A stretch of 64,000 bases of DNA from Aegilops tauschii subsp. strangulata (Eukaryota; Streptophyta; Magnoliopsida; Poales; Poaceae). Shown piece by piece: positions 1 to 10,809 of this stretch. The stretch is taken from the NCBI RefSeq assembly GCF_002575655.3, contig NC_053040.3:460708780-460772779 (forward strand), read 5' to 3'. The notes under the pieces were generated by a model. The model was not told the DNA's origin, did not search any database, and was given only the letters and a program-made list of their open reading frames with translations. Position 1 is the first letter of the stretch, and each line of letters starts with the position of its first letter. A program made the position numbers and the translations under genes.

Positions 1-370
1 AAACATACGGTGATTTTGCAGATTACATGCCGAAGAATTAGGAATTTATGTCACAATAGGGAGTGCAAACAAACCATACAGAAAATGTGATTCCAAATTG
101 CATTATGCAGAATTGCAGAGCACATTATACCTTCATCTAACATTGTGGCCTTGACGATTTACAAAATCTAATATGCCTGATTGGACACCAAATTCCAAAT
201 GTCCTTGATGTGAAGACATCCCTAATGACATAGTTCTATACCCTGCACTCTAAACTGCAACAGACTGAGCATATTTTTTGGAAGGAACAAAGATAAATAA
301 ATACAGGGAATAAACAAAGCTAACCTCCCAGGAGCCATGTACAAACTTAGGGGAGAGCGGGTGCAGCTAA
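1..370. other. Flank downstream of the broken minus-strand gene; no feature seen
   Basis: This stretch lies just past the stop codon (371-373, minus strand) of the gene remnant described next, so it is probably that gene's 3' UTR and downstream sequence. I see no convincing ORF, repeat or RNA gene in it. The only open frame (222-404, minus, 60 codons) overlaps the remnant in another frame and looks like chance. Confidence 0.4.
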
Positions 371-448
371 TCAAACCACACCTCTGTTTGTCATTGAAGC
401 CCATGCGAGATTAAAGAAATAGATCCCGAGGCTACAAATGCCTATTAG

Positions 449-628
449 AGTTGGACGATAGAAATCTGATTCACACTGATTGCATCGTTACACAAGAGTA
501 CAAGATATACACGAGTCAGCCCGTGGGAAGCGGCACGCAGGCCTGGGCTCTCGGTTAGATCCTAAAATCTAGGAAGGTTACATACAAACGTGTATACAAG
601 TGTACAGGAGTTACATGACATATTAACA
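449..628 (-). repeat. Copia-1 3' LTR
   Basis: 180 bp, matching 5316-5495 except for three bases. In element orientation it begins TGTTAATATG. The polyprotein stop codon (623-625) lies inside the LTR, three bases from its start. Confidence 0.95.
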
Positions 629-3600
629 CCCCCCCTCAGCTGGAACGCCATTAGGCTGGACGTTCAAGCTGCTACGGAACTCATGAAACACATGGGATGG
701 CAGACCCTTGGTGAATACATCAGCGTACTGGGAGCTGGATGGCACGTGCAAAACGCGAGCTTCACCGAGCGCCACGCGGTCACGGACGAAGTGCAAGTCA
801 ATCTCGATGTGCTTCGTACGCTGGTGTTGCACCGGGTTGGAAGCGATGTATGTAGCACTGACATTGTCACAATATACAATCGTAGCCTGAGAGGGCGGGC
901 GACGTAACTCATGAAGGAGCTGCCGTAACCAACAGGACTCTGCCACACAATTTGCGACACCGCGGTACTCAGCCTCGGCACTGGAACGGGACACCGTGGG
1001 TTGCCGTTTCGACGACCACGAGAGAAGGTTCTGCCCAAGAAAAACACAGAACCCAGAGGTAGATTTACGGGTGACGGGGCAACCGGCCCAATCGGCATCC
1101 GTATATGCAATGAGATCATGAGAAGAGGAGCGATAAAACTGTAAGCCAAAGTGTGTGGTGCCGCGGATGTTGCGTAAGATGCGTTTGATGAGCTGCATGT
1201 GGGAGTCGCGTGGTGCATGCATAAAGAGGCAAACTTGTTGGACGGCGTATGAGATGTCGGGGCGAGTGAGTGTGAGATACTGTAAAGCACCGGCGAGACT
1301 ACGATACAGCGTGGGATTGGCCAAGGGAAGGCCATCGGCGGCGGACAGTTTAGACGTGGTGTCAATGGGTGTGGAAACAGGCTTACAGTTTAGCATATGA
1401 GCGCGGTCGAGGATCTCTAGTGCATATTGTTGTTGGCAGAGAAAGAGGCCCGAATGGTTGGTGGTAACATTGATGCCAAGAAAGTGGTGGAGGTCGCCGA
1501 GGTCGGTCATGGAGACTTCTTGCTTAAGATAATGGATGACATGGCGAAGGGTGTGTGGGGAGCTGGCGGTGAGGATGATGTCATCTACGTACACAAGCAA
1601 ATATGCGATGGAAGTGCCGTGATGTAGAATGAACAGTGAGGAGTCACTCTTGGATGCAAGAAAACCTAGTGACAAAAGGAAAGACCGAAAGCGATGGAAC
1701 CATGTGCTAGGGGTTTGTTTCAAGCCATAAAGAGACTTACGAAGGAGACACACATGGTCCGGACGAGACGAGTCCACAAAGCCAGCCGGTTGTGCACAAT
1801 AGACCGTCTCCTTGAGGTCCCCATGGAGGAAGGCATTTTTGACGTCAAGTTGGTGGATGGGCCACGAGCTCGTCGTAGCAATGCTGATGACAGCGCGGAT
1901 GGTAGCCGGTTTGACCACCGGACTAAACGCCTTGTCATAGTCGACACCTTCCTTTTGAGTGAAACCACGAACAACCCAGCGCGCCTTATACCGTGCCAAT
2001 GTACCATCATTGTTGAACTTGTGGCGGAAGATCCACTTGCCAGTCACCACATTCACACCTGTAGGCTTAGGAACCAAAGACCAAGTCGAATTAGCGGTTA
2101 AAGCATCAAATTCATCACGCATTGCTTGTTGCCAATGTGGGTCTTGGAGAGCCGAGCGATATGTGGGAGGGATAGGAGATATGGTGGAACTCGGCTGGGC
2201 AGAGAGGAAAAGACGTTTGGGAATGCAAAATCCGGATTTGGCACGTGTTTTCATTTTATGGGAGTTGTGTGGGGGCTTGATTGGCTGGGCGCGGGCAGGA
2301 AGACGCGGCCGAACGGGAGTGGAAGGCGCGGAATCGGAGGAAGATGGCGTGGGGTCCCGGCCAGAGCGGGAAGGCGCGGGACCCGAGGAGGATCTGGGGG
2401 CAGGGTCGGGGGGTGCGTGATCCGAGAAGGAAGGGGTGGCAGGCGGATCGCCCGAGGACGCGCGTGGGGCAGGCGATGCATGCGAGGCGGATTCGGTGGG
2501 CCGGTGCGAGCTGGTGGAGGCGGGGCTCGTGGGTGGGGTGGTGGGGTTGTTGGACGGCTGGCGAGGCGAGATAGGGTTGCATGGAGGTGTCCCATCGGAT
2601 TGGGTAGGTGAGATGGGGAACGAGGAATCAGCGGGGTTGGCGACCGAATCTGGAAGCTGAAGGAGGCGGGATCGCGCCGGATTTTCTGTGGGGAGGCGTG
2701 GAGAGGCCGAGGGTGCGGGGGGCTCGTAGGGAAAAATTCTTTCGTCAAAGACGACGTGACGTGAAACTATAACACGACGAGTTGTGAGATCGTAGCAGCG
2801 GTACCCCTTATGCTCGAGGGGATAGCCCAGAAAAACGCAGCGAGTGGAGCGTGGGGAGAGTTTGTGGTCGGTGGTGGCATATAAATTAGGAAAACAAAGG
2901 CAGCCAAACACGCGGAGATGGTCGTATGTAGGATGAACGCCATGAAGCATGTAGTATGGGGTGTAGTTTTGAATGGCACGAGAGGGTCTCCGGTTGAGAA
3001 GGTAGGTGGCGGTATGAAGTGCTTCGACCCAAAACGGCGGGGTAAGATTGGCTTGGACAAGGAGAGTGCGCACAATGTCGTTGGTGGTCCGAAGAAGGCG
3101 CTTGGCTTTTCCGTTTTGGGGGGAAGTGTGGGGGCACGAGAAACGATAGACAATGCCATTCGCAGAGAAGAAAGTGCGTAGGGAGGAGTTGATGAATTTG
3201 CCGCCATTATCGCATTGCAATGCCTTGATGATTATGTTGTATTGGGTACGAACAAACGAGAAGAAGCGTTATAGGGTGGTGGAGGTGTCGGATTTGTGGC
3301 GTAGAGGAAATGTCCACGAGAAGTGGGAGTAATCTTCAAGCACAACCAAATAATACTGATAGCCAGAAAAACTGACCACTGAAGAGGTCCACAAATCACA
3401 ATGTATTAATTCAAATGGTGCAAAGGTGCGACTACTAGAGGAAGGAAAGGAAAGGTGCGGTTGTTTTCCTAATTGACAAGCGGTACATGGAGAGTGTGCA
3501 CGTTTATTACAAGGAGCGAGAAAATCAGTAGCCACTAATGAAGACAAAGTTTGTGGACTAGGGTGGCCGAGGCGACGATGCCACACATCGCCGGAGGAGA

Positions 3601-5290
3601 CAGTGGTGGAGAGAGCAGCACGCCAAGCCTGGTTATTGCCATAAAATGGATAGAGGTCGCCGGTACTAGCGGAGATCATGATGACTTTCCTGGTGCGAAG
3701 GTCCTTCACAAGAAAACCGAATGGGTAAAATTCTATAGAGCAAGAATTGTCTTTAGTAAATTGACGAACAAAAATAAGACTAGTAACAACAGTGGAAGAG
3801 AATAAAACATCACGTAGATGGAAGTTGTGGGGAGGGTGAGAGGTGGAGCCGGTGGCCTGAATAGGGAGATGAGTACCATTGCCAACAACAATACTAGATA
3901 AATGACGCTTTAAACGAGAATTCAAGAAGGTGAGGTTACCAGGGTTGCCTGTGACGTGGGAGGAAGCGCCGCTGTCGAGGTACCACTCATGGGAGGGGGC
4001 ACCAGTGTTGGGGAAGCCTTGAGAGCTGTAGGCGGCTTGCAGCATGGCAAGGTGATCCCATGATGGCTGCTGTGGGGGGATCGGCGCAGGGTAGGCGGGG
4101 AGCTGCATCGGGTAGGCATGCGCGTGGGATCCCGAGCGAGGACCTAGCACACCGGCGCTGTTGGGCGGGATCCAACCAGGACGCGAACCGGGCAGTGCCA
4201 TGCCGTAGGGGGCGAAGAACCCCATGTACGGGCTGAACTGGGGCGCGTAGGGGTTGGTGTTGCCGCCGCGCCCGCCTTGGTCGCCGCGCCCGCGGCCACG
4301 GCCGCGCCCACGATCTGCACCGTCCTGACGCGAACCGGAGCCCCGTCCTGGCTGTGGGCCGCCGCGATCTGGACCGCGCTCCGAGAAGCGGTCGCCGCGG
4401 TCACCCTGCCGTGCGCCAGATGGAGCGGCCTGACCAGAGGAACCCGTGGGAGGGGTAGCGCTACCATGGATAGCGAGCAGCATGGCGCTCTCATCAGCAG
4501 AACGCTGGGCTTGATTCTCCTCGGCGAGCTTGAGGTGGGAGAACACCGTCTCGAAGGGCGGTAGGGGCACCGTGTCCCCCAAGACCACACGGATGGTGTC
4601 GAGGCGCTTGTCAATGCCATGGAGGAATTGGGTGGTGAGGTCCACCTCAGTGACGGCGTGGTCAATGTCGGCGAGCCCGGCGGTGAGGAGCTTCATGCGA
4701 CGAGCGTACTCGGCGACGGAGAGATCCCCTTGCTTGAGGTTGCGGTACTGCCGGTTGAGCATCATGTACCGAGCAGCCCGATTGGCGAGGAAGTAGTCGT
4801 GGATCCGAGACCAGAGCTCGTATGCGGAGGTGGCGCCGACGACGTGATCAACAATGGGGTCAGCGAGGGTGGCATAGATCCAAAGGACAAGGTGGGCGTC
4901 CATCTCACGGGTGGCAGCATCGGCGTTGGGTGGCAGAGGGTGCTCGATGAAGTGGGTGACGCCGTACCGGATCAGGACCATGAGGAAGAATGACTTCCAC
5001 TTATGGTAGTTGTGGTCATCTGGATTGAGAAGGAATTTGATGTGGTTTTGGATGCTGTCACGAAAGATTGGGTGTTGGGAGGAGGTGGCGGAGGGAGACG
5101 GCAGTGGTGCAGTGAAGAAGAGAGGGGCGAACTGGGAGGAGGTGGGGGCCGAGGTGCCGCCGAAGATGAACGGCGAGGAGGCAGGGGAGGTGCCGCCTGA
5201 GTCGGAGAGGGAACCCGGCGAGGTCGCAGCGCTAGAGGCCGAGGACGTGGCGGCGAGAGTGGCCGCGGAGGAGGAGGAGTCGACGGCCAT
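623..5290 (-). pseudogene. Copia-1 Gag-Pol polyprotein, one in-frame stop and a changed integrase residue
   Basis: Start chosen at the ATG at 5288-5290 (MAVDSSSS), because the longer frame begins inside the LTR. Order: UBN2-type Gag (about residues 75-270), a Gly/Arg-rich nucleic-acid-binding stretch in place of a clear CCHC knuckle, aspartic protease (DSGASSH), integrase zinc finger (H-H-C-C), integrase core, RT with YVDD, and RNase H (TDADWAG). Two defects are visible. A TAA at 3269-3271 interrupts integrase; the frame is the same on both sides. The residue 36 positions after the second catalytic Asp (3209-3211), where DDE integrases have Glu, is Lys (AAG at 3101-3103). RT and RNase H look intact, so RNA could in principle be copied by enzymes from elsewhere, but this protein should not integrate DNA. 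Confidence 0.9.
629..638 (-). other. Copia-1 polypurine tract
   Basis: On the minus strand a GAGGGGGGGG-type purine run abuts the start of the 3' LTR, as expected for the primer of plus-strand DNA synthesis. The tract also codes for the last residues of the polyprotein. Confidence 0.85.
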
Positions 5291-5303
5291 GGCGAGAACC
5301 TGT

Positions 5304-5315
5304 AGTGTGATACCA
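5304..5315 (-). other. Copia-1 primer-binding site (initiator tRNA-Met type)
   Basis: Immediately inside the 5' LTR the minus strand reads TGGTATCA and then diverges. The first eight bases match the complement of the 3' end of plant initiator tRNA-Met, the usual Copia primer. Confidence 0.8.
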
Positions 5316-5495
5316 AGTTGGACGATAGAAATCTGATTCACACTGACTGCATCATTACACAAGAGTACAAGATATACACGAGTCAGCCCGTGGGAAGCGG
5401 CACGCAGGCCTGGGCTCTCGGTTAGATCCTAAAATCTAGAAAGGTTACATACAAACGTGTATACAAGTGTACAGGAGTTACATGACATATTAACA
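5316..5495 (-). repeat. Copia-1 5' LTR
   Basis: 180 bp, near-identical to 449-628. It directly follows the primer-binding site and is followed by the right ATTAG duplication. Confidence 0.95.
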
Positions 5496-5603
5496 ATTAG
5501 TGCAGATCCGACGACCGAAAACATGGACTGCGTGTTGGAAGAGTCACCACAGCTCCCGCCTTTGCTTGGACCCATGCCCATCAGGGTGGCGATCTTATCA
5601 ACA

Positions 5604-6007
5604 CTAATGTTATAAATGGTACGCAGATCTTAGTCATCATACATGACTAACCGATACCAAATTGGAAGAAAGTTGACTGAATTACCATGTCCACTTCGTC
5701 CATGGCCGAAGGAGCATACACACGTCAAGAACACTAAGCTTCATTCCTTGGCTTGGACTATGTGCCTCTTTTGCTTAGAAATTGGATGTACGGGTAGATA
5801 GAAATGGTGATACAACAAGGAACCCTCACAATTACATGAACTGAAAATCAAATATCCACATTAGAGTCACCATATATGAAACTGAATCTGCACGACACAA
5901 AAAATAGTTGCTTAATTAGTATTGTGAATTAGAAACTCAACCACAATACCTTGTACCAAAAAATCTTACATTTGAGATGAATGGGGAAGGGAAACGTGGA
6001 TGCTTAC
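5604..6007 (-). other. Probable intron of the broken minus-strand gene
   Basis: AT-rich sequence between two exon-like blocks. On the minus strand it starts with a good 5' splice site (GTAAGC at 6007 downward) and ends at a weak ATTAG. An additional small exon near 5675-5720 (minus), ending in ATG|GTAATT, is possible but cannot be decided from sequence alone. Confidence 0.35.
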
Positions 6008-6080
6008 TGATCATCGGGCAATGGACATATAGCGAACATAACGACTGCAAAAATTAGTACAACCAGAGGGACAATCCTAA
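6008..6080 (-). pseudogene. Upstream exon of the same broken membrane-protein gene
   Basis: One minus-strand frame is open and encodes about 16 strongly hydrophobic residues (VPLVVLIFAVVMFAIC) followed by PLPDD. The other two minus frames contain stops. It ends at a consensus donor (CA|GTAAGC). It is cut off at about 6081 by the LTR end of Gypsy-A, so the gene has been hit by two retrotransposons. The exon ends two bases into a codon, which fits the one-base remainder at the proposed acceptor near 5603. Family not recognised. Confidence 0.4.
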
Positions 6081-6760
6081 TGCTTAGTCGTCGGGGGTTT
6101 GGGAGACATATGCCAAAGGATGGCTTATATATCATGGTAGGAGCTAGTAAGATGTCGCCGGTGCCTGGAAACGGGATAAGGCGTAGACACAAACGCCGGC
6201 GCACTTTACCCAGGTTTGGGGCTCTCCTAGGAGATAACACCCCTACTCCTGCTCTGCGGGGTCTCCGCATGATCACTCGAGCAACAATGGTGGCTACAAG
6301 CTTGCTCCTTGAGCTGTTGCTCTAGAGGGGGAAGAAGAACAAGGCTTGCCCTAGCTTCCTCTCTCTATGTGTATGTATGGGTGGACTAAGGTCTCAACCC
6401 TTTGCATGGGTGTTCTGAGGGTTTATATAGGCCTACCCCCAGGGGTACAATGGTAATCTGGCCGGGCGTAGGATCTGGCTGTCAGTTTCTACGGTCGCCG
6501 GCTTGTTCGCCGGCCGCTGGGGCCCGCCGCCTGGTGGGTCCCGCTGGCTGTCTCGCACTTGGCCGACAGGCCGCGCCCGCCGCTGGCGGGTCCTGCCGAC
6601 TGCTTAGTACTGTGGCAATGCCACTGATGATGTGTGCTTTGTCGGGGAAGGCATGGCTACAATGCCGCCGCCTGGCGGGCACTCACTGTAGCCACTCCCC
6701 GTCTCTTCTAATTAATGGCGCACAAGCTTCGAGGGAGGGGGAGGGCCGCCTGCTGGGAGT
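6081..6760 (-). repeat. Gypsy-A 3' LTR (inner boundary approximate)
   Basis: On the minus strand: GC-rich U3 with degenerate GCCCGCCGCCTGG-type short repeats, a TATA box, a leader, and an 'AACCTGGGTAAA' block also found in the Gypsy-B LTR at the same place relative to its TATA box. The outer end at 6081 is inferred from a TG dinucleotide and the abrupt switch to exon-like sequence. The inner end lies somewhere between about 6690 and 6790. A run of about 18 C (6766-6783) lies there and could be the polypurine tract. Confidence 0.55.
6422..6429 (-). promoter_or_regulatory. TATA box of the Gypsy-A LTR
   Basis: TATATAAA on the minus strand, followed by a pyrimidine-rich leader, placed as in the Gypsy-B LTR. 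Confidence 0.6.
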
Positions 6761-9095
6761 CGCCCCCCCCCCCCCCCCGCGCCGACTGGTTTGGGCTCGC
6801 CGCCTTCTGGCTTCTCACGGACAGGTAGGGCCCGCCGCCTGCGGACCGTACCGACAGCCCGTAGTGGGAGCATGGTCTTCTCTGCCATGGGTGAGGTCAT
6901 GGGCTGCGTGGCAACAGTGTCGCGCCGGGCGAGGGACGTCCGCCCGGTATGCTGCACTGTAGCCACGCTCTGCCCGAGATTCGGGGGTGGCATGCTGCAT
7001 TGTAGCCACGCCCCGTCTTCCGGTCGCACTTCCTCCAGGGCTTCGGCATGCCGGCAAGCGGCTTCTTCCGTTCCTTTCTCCAATTCTATCACCTCCAGCC
7101 GCACCACCTCACACCGAACACAGTGGTTCTGCTGTCCGCATTCGTTACCCTCTGCGAGGGTTACCTTGGCGTTCTCCCCACCCTCGAGCTCTGAGGGGAG
7201 TTCTTCTACACCAAGCTCGGCACCGCCATCAAGGGGGAGGCGGCCCAGTGCGGAGCCTTCATCGCGGTGCAACGTCCGAGCTCCGGGAACAGCTTCCCGT
7301 CCATCAGCTTGACGCAGTCGGTCAAGGTGTGGCAAAAATCTTACTTCTATGTCAAGAACGTCCACCCGACGGGCAACTTCGTGAACCTGCCGGCTTATAC
7401 AGCCGGCCCGCCGGCTGAACCTTGCACCAACTGGACTTTCAAGCCGAGGACGCTGTCGGCCGCCTCCAACGCCGTTGTCGCTCGGCTCAAGGAGATGACG
7501 GAGTCGGAGGGCCTCAAGGGGTCGGACTTGCTGACCGCCTTCGTGGTGCGCCGGGTGCTCCCTCTTCAAGGCCGGCCTCATCTGATCATCCGGATGAGAG
7601 GGCATCAAGACCCGTGCCGGATGTGCACCAAGGAGATGCCGGACATGGAAGTGGCCTGGCTGGTGAACTATATTTCGAACTACAAGCTCCCAGAAGCAGA
7701 GTGGCAGTTCGGCAAGCGACCCTACTCCCGCGCAGACCCGCCGCCCGCGGTGAGTCCTCAATTCTTTTCTCTTTGTCTGCCGGGTTCTGCTTTGCCACCT
7801 GATCAGTCGGTCACGATGCAGATCTTCACAACCCAGCTGGCAGCCGATGCCCTGGAATAGGGTCAGGAGTACCTGTCGGACCGGTCAGTGAGTGACGCGG
7901 ACGATCCCGACTTGGGGGCGGCCGCCCTGGAAGAAGACGACGCCACAGGTGGCGGTGGCGGAGCAGGCGACTCGGGAGGAGGCGGCGTCGAGGACTAGCC
8001 CGACGACTATGAGGAGGAGGCCCCGCCGCCCGCGGGGAGTCGATAGGGCGGGTGCGAGCTCCTCAGCGGTGCCGACCGCGCCAGGCGACGCGCCGAGCTG
8101 GCCCGCCGCTGTTCGGCAGCCGGCCGAAAAAGCCCAGGAACTCGGCCGTTGCGACCAGGCGGCCCAGTTCCAGAGGGCCCCGAAGCAGCCGCCCACGGTG
8201 TCTTCATAAGTGTTTGCTATCCCTTTGCGCTTTCTTTTTCTTCTTTCTTGCAAACTCCTTCTGAGTTTCTTCTTATCTTGCTTTGAATACGGCCCCGCTC
8301 TCTCTCGAGCGGTCTGACTCTGTGTCCGTGATCAGGACGGCGGAGGGCTCCTCCAGCACCCGCCACGTAGACACGCGCGCCGAGCTTCATGCGGAGACAG
8401 AGCGGAACGCCCGGGAGGCGCGCGAGGAGCGGGAGAAGGCGGAGAAGGAAAAGGCAGAGCGGGAGAAGGCGTACGCGGCCAAGGCGGCGCAGGAGGAGGC
8501 CGACGCAGCGGCCAAGGCGCAGGAGATCGCTGCCGCCAAAGCGCAATCAGAAGAGTCCGTGTGTGGCCGGGCTCCGCAACTCGTCCTCCCACTGCACTCC
8601 GCGCCACCGGTGCCAGAGACACAGGCGCCGACTGGAAGAGCCGGCGACGACCAGCCGGTCATGGAGAGGGGAGGGGGCGACCCCGTCATCATGGAGGCAG
8701 AAGCGACCCCGCCCATCCCGACCGTCGATGCTCAGACCAGTCGGCCTGAGGCGCCGCAAGTGCCACCAATCGGTGGCGAGCTGGTGGCGGGGGCGACCCC
8801 GGCGGTGCGTACTACGGCGCGCCATCGCGCGGAGAAGGCGGTTTCAGCACCACGGCCGCAGGAGGTCAGGGCCGCGAGTTCGTCAACCCCTAACGCAGAG
8901 GCGAGCAGCCGCGCCCCGCCGGAGTGGACGCCTGGGGGCGGCATGGCCGTCTTGAACACGGCTGCATAGGACGTCCGGGCCCTTCTCCAAGCCCAAGGTG
9001 CCACCCTTCAGGAGTACACGAAGGCGTTTGTGGCGACGCGAACTGCCGTCCGGGTATGCCCCTTGTTTTTGCTTTTGATCTTTGTAATCTTCCGT

Positions 9096-9391
9096 GGGGG
9101 CGCGACAGCGCACCCACTGGGTGTAGCCCCCGAGTTCCGGGCCGGCTGCTGGGCAGGCGGCTCGGAACTTATAGGTAAGGTCCGGGTGCTAACTTGTTTT
9201 TCTTCTTGTTTTCTTCGTTGCAGGATTACCACAACATCTGTGCGGCCGCCTTCAACTCCCATATCCAAGAGCTGGCCAAGCGGAACACTGACTTGGTTGA
9301 GAGCCGGAGTAAGCACTCCATCTTCTTTCTCTCGCGGGGGCGCGTCAGCGCACCTGCTGGGTGTAGTCCCCGAGATTCGGGCCGACTGCTG
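9096..9391 (+). repeat. Related repeat in two consecutive introns of the antisense ORF
   Basis: About 57 bp at 9096-9152 and 56 bp at 9336-9391 align with few mismatches (GGGGGCGCG.CAGCGCACC...CTGGGTGTAG.CCCCGAG). Each copy sits in a separate intron, about 28-42 bases after the donor site, and both introns end in a T-rich tract and CAG/TAG. Confidence 0.75.
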
Positions 9392-10185
9392 AGCAACCGG
9401 GCCGGATCTTCCGGCAACCACTCTTCTTTTTGTTGATTGTTGACTTGTCTTTTCTTTCTTGTCTTTGTAGGAGCCAACGCCGCCTTGCAGCAGCAGCTGG
9501 GCGAGGCCCAAACCGTGCTGCGTGCTAAGGAGGAGGAGTGTCGCAAGGCGGCCGGAGAGCGCGACCGTCTGGCTGACCAGGCGGATCAACACAAGGCGGC
9601 CCTCCAGGCAGCGAAGGACGGCGAGGCCAACCTCCTGGCCGAGTTCGAGACTGAGTGTTCGAGCTGGGCCGACAAGGAGAAGGCACTGAGCGACGGCTAT
9701 GGCGATATTGAGGACATGATCGATGGTGAGTTGGCTCTTCCTTTTGAACAGCCGCCGATTGCTGCAGAAGTCGGCTTCTCGCTTCTAATATTTTCTTCTC
9801 GTGCAGAGTTCTTCCCTGGCTTCGCCGTTGCCGCCGGTCAGTGAAAGTGCAACTATCCCTGGGTGGTTTTGGTAATTACTAACAACATATAGCTCATTGA
9901 GCTAATGCTATCTCAAGATAAATATTTCAGGAAAGCTCAATGATTGGCATGGCATGGATTAGGAATGTGGACCCCTCAAAATGCTACACATGTTGGCTCA
10001 AGCTCAAGACTCTATATTTTACTTTTAGTGATCCAAGATCACATTGAGTCCATAGGAAAAGCCAATACTATTAAAAGGGGATGAGGTGTTGCTTAATGAG
10101 GTTCTTGCTCAAAATGCTTAGTGATATGCTCCAAAATCCTCAACCACTTTCTCATATCCACGTATGTCCCAAACCAAAAGTCAAA

Positions 10186-10645
10186 CTCGGCCCTACCGAA
10201 TCTTTCTATCCGGCGCCACCGAGTTCTGCTGACATAGCCATTGCCAAAAACCCTAGTCACTTCAGTCTCACCGATAGGGATCTCGGTCTCACCGAGATGG
10301 GATTGCAAACTCTCTGTTTCCCTTCGTAACGTTTCGGTCTAACCGAGATGAGTGATCGGTCCCACTGAATTCGCAATGCAAACTCTCTGTTTCCCCTTCG
10401 TAATGTTTCAGTCCAATCGAAATCAGCGAATCGGTCCAACCGAGTTTGCCTGACCAACTCTCTGTTTGCTTATTACCAAAATCGGTACTACCGAGTTTGT
10501 GTAATCGGTCTCACCGAGATTACGTTATACCCTAACCCTAATGAAATCGGTCTCACCGAGTTGACATGTTGGTCACACCGAAAATCCTAATGTTCACATT
10601 TTGAACTGAATCGGTCTGACCGTCATTCGGTCCCACTGAGTTTGG
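10186..10645 (+). promoter_or_regulatory. Cluster of TCGGTNNNACCGA palindromes upstream of the LTR TATA box
   Basis: About a dozen perfect or one- to two-mismatch copies of TCGGT-3 nt-ACCGA, usually TCGGTCTCACCGAG, are scattered over 460 bp and end about 40 bp before the TATA box. The arms are exact reverse complements, the form of a dimeric-protein binding site. The same motif recurs in the 3' LTR and before the internal TATA box. Function is inferred. Confidence 0.7.
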
Positions 10646-10681
10646 TAAATTCTGTGTAACTGTTAGATTTTGTGTGGAGGC

Positions 10682-10689
10682 TATATATA
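10682..10689 (+). promoter_or_regulatory. TATA box of the Copia-2 5' LTR
   Basis: TATATATA followed by a C-rich leader (CCCCTCCACCCACTCTTCAT), typical of plant core promoters. Transcription of the full element would start some 30 bp downstream. Angela has since inserted about 120 bp further on. Confidence 0.65.
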
Positions 10690-10809
10690 CCCCTCCACCC
10701 ACTCTTCATTCATGGAGAGAGTCATCAGAACATGCCTACACTTCCATCATACATTTTCTGAGAGAGAACCACCTACACTTGTGTTGAGCTCAAGATATTC
10801 CATTCCAAC

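Larger units (their letters stand above)
449..5495 (-). mobile_element. Copia-1: full-length Ty1/Copia LTR retrotransposon
   Basis: A complete 5,047-bp element on the minus strand with two 180-bp LTRs, a primer-binding site, one gag-PR-INT-RT-RNaseH frame, a polypurine tract and a perfect 5-bp TSD. INT precedes RT, the order that defines Copia. The LTRs are unusually short. I count three mismatches between the two LTRs, so insertion is recent on the scale of grass genomes (inference). It interrupts the last exon of a host gene. It cannot move on its own because integrase is damaged twice (see its CDS entry). Confidence 0.95.
444..5500. repeat. Target-site duplication ATTAG flanking Copia-1
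   Basis: ATTAG occurs at 444-448, directly before the left LTR, and at 5496-5500, directly after the right LTR. A perfect 5-bp duplication is what Copia integrase leaves, and it fixes both element ends to the base. Confidence 0.95.
371..5603 (-). pseudogene. Last exon of an unrecognised membrane-protein gene, split by Copia-1
   Basis: Removing Copia-1 and one copy of its ATTAG duplication leaves one open frame on the minus strand, running from about 5603 to 5501 and continuing from 448 down to a TGA at 371-373. The exon encodes a Gly/Ser-rich stretch with one Cys, then about 20 hydrophobic residues (a likely membrane segment spanning the insertion point), then a short polar tail ending RGVV. 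A weak 3' splice site (ATTAG) at about 5604 is in the right phase for the exon at 6008-6080. Hydrophobic character and frame continuity across the junction support real coding sequence. I do not recognise the family. The insertion falls within the membrane-segment codons, so this copy cannot make the normal protein. Confidence 0.5.

Noticed and set aside
2126..2748. Long Arg/Gly- or Pro-rich frames on both strands
   Set aside because: GC-rich spacer between integrase and RT of Copia-1 leaves all frames open; only the polyprotein frame has domain sense.
623..3220. An apparent 865-residue protein starting MQCDNGGKF
   Set aside because: Its Met is an internal residue of integrase. The frame is the second part of the Copia-1 polyprotein after the TAA at 3269-3271, not a separate gene.
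6400..6760. A plus-strand gene of 186 codons at 6402-6962
   Set aside because: It runs through the LTR TATA region, degenerate repeats and a poly-C run. It is a chance frame in GC-rich DNA.
7884..9113. Several minus-strand frames of 70-190 codons
   Set aside because: They mirror GC-rich plus-strand exons of the Gypsy-A antisense gene and have no recognisable features.
10186..10645. The palindrome cluster as a separate MITE or satellite
   Set aside because: It has no ends or TSD of its own and occupies the same place in both LTRs, so it is part of Copia-2.
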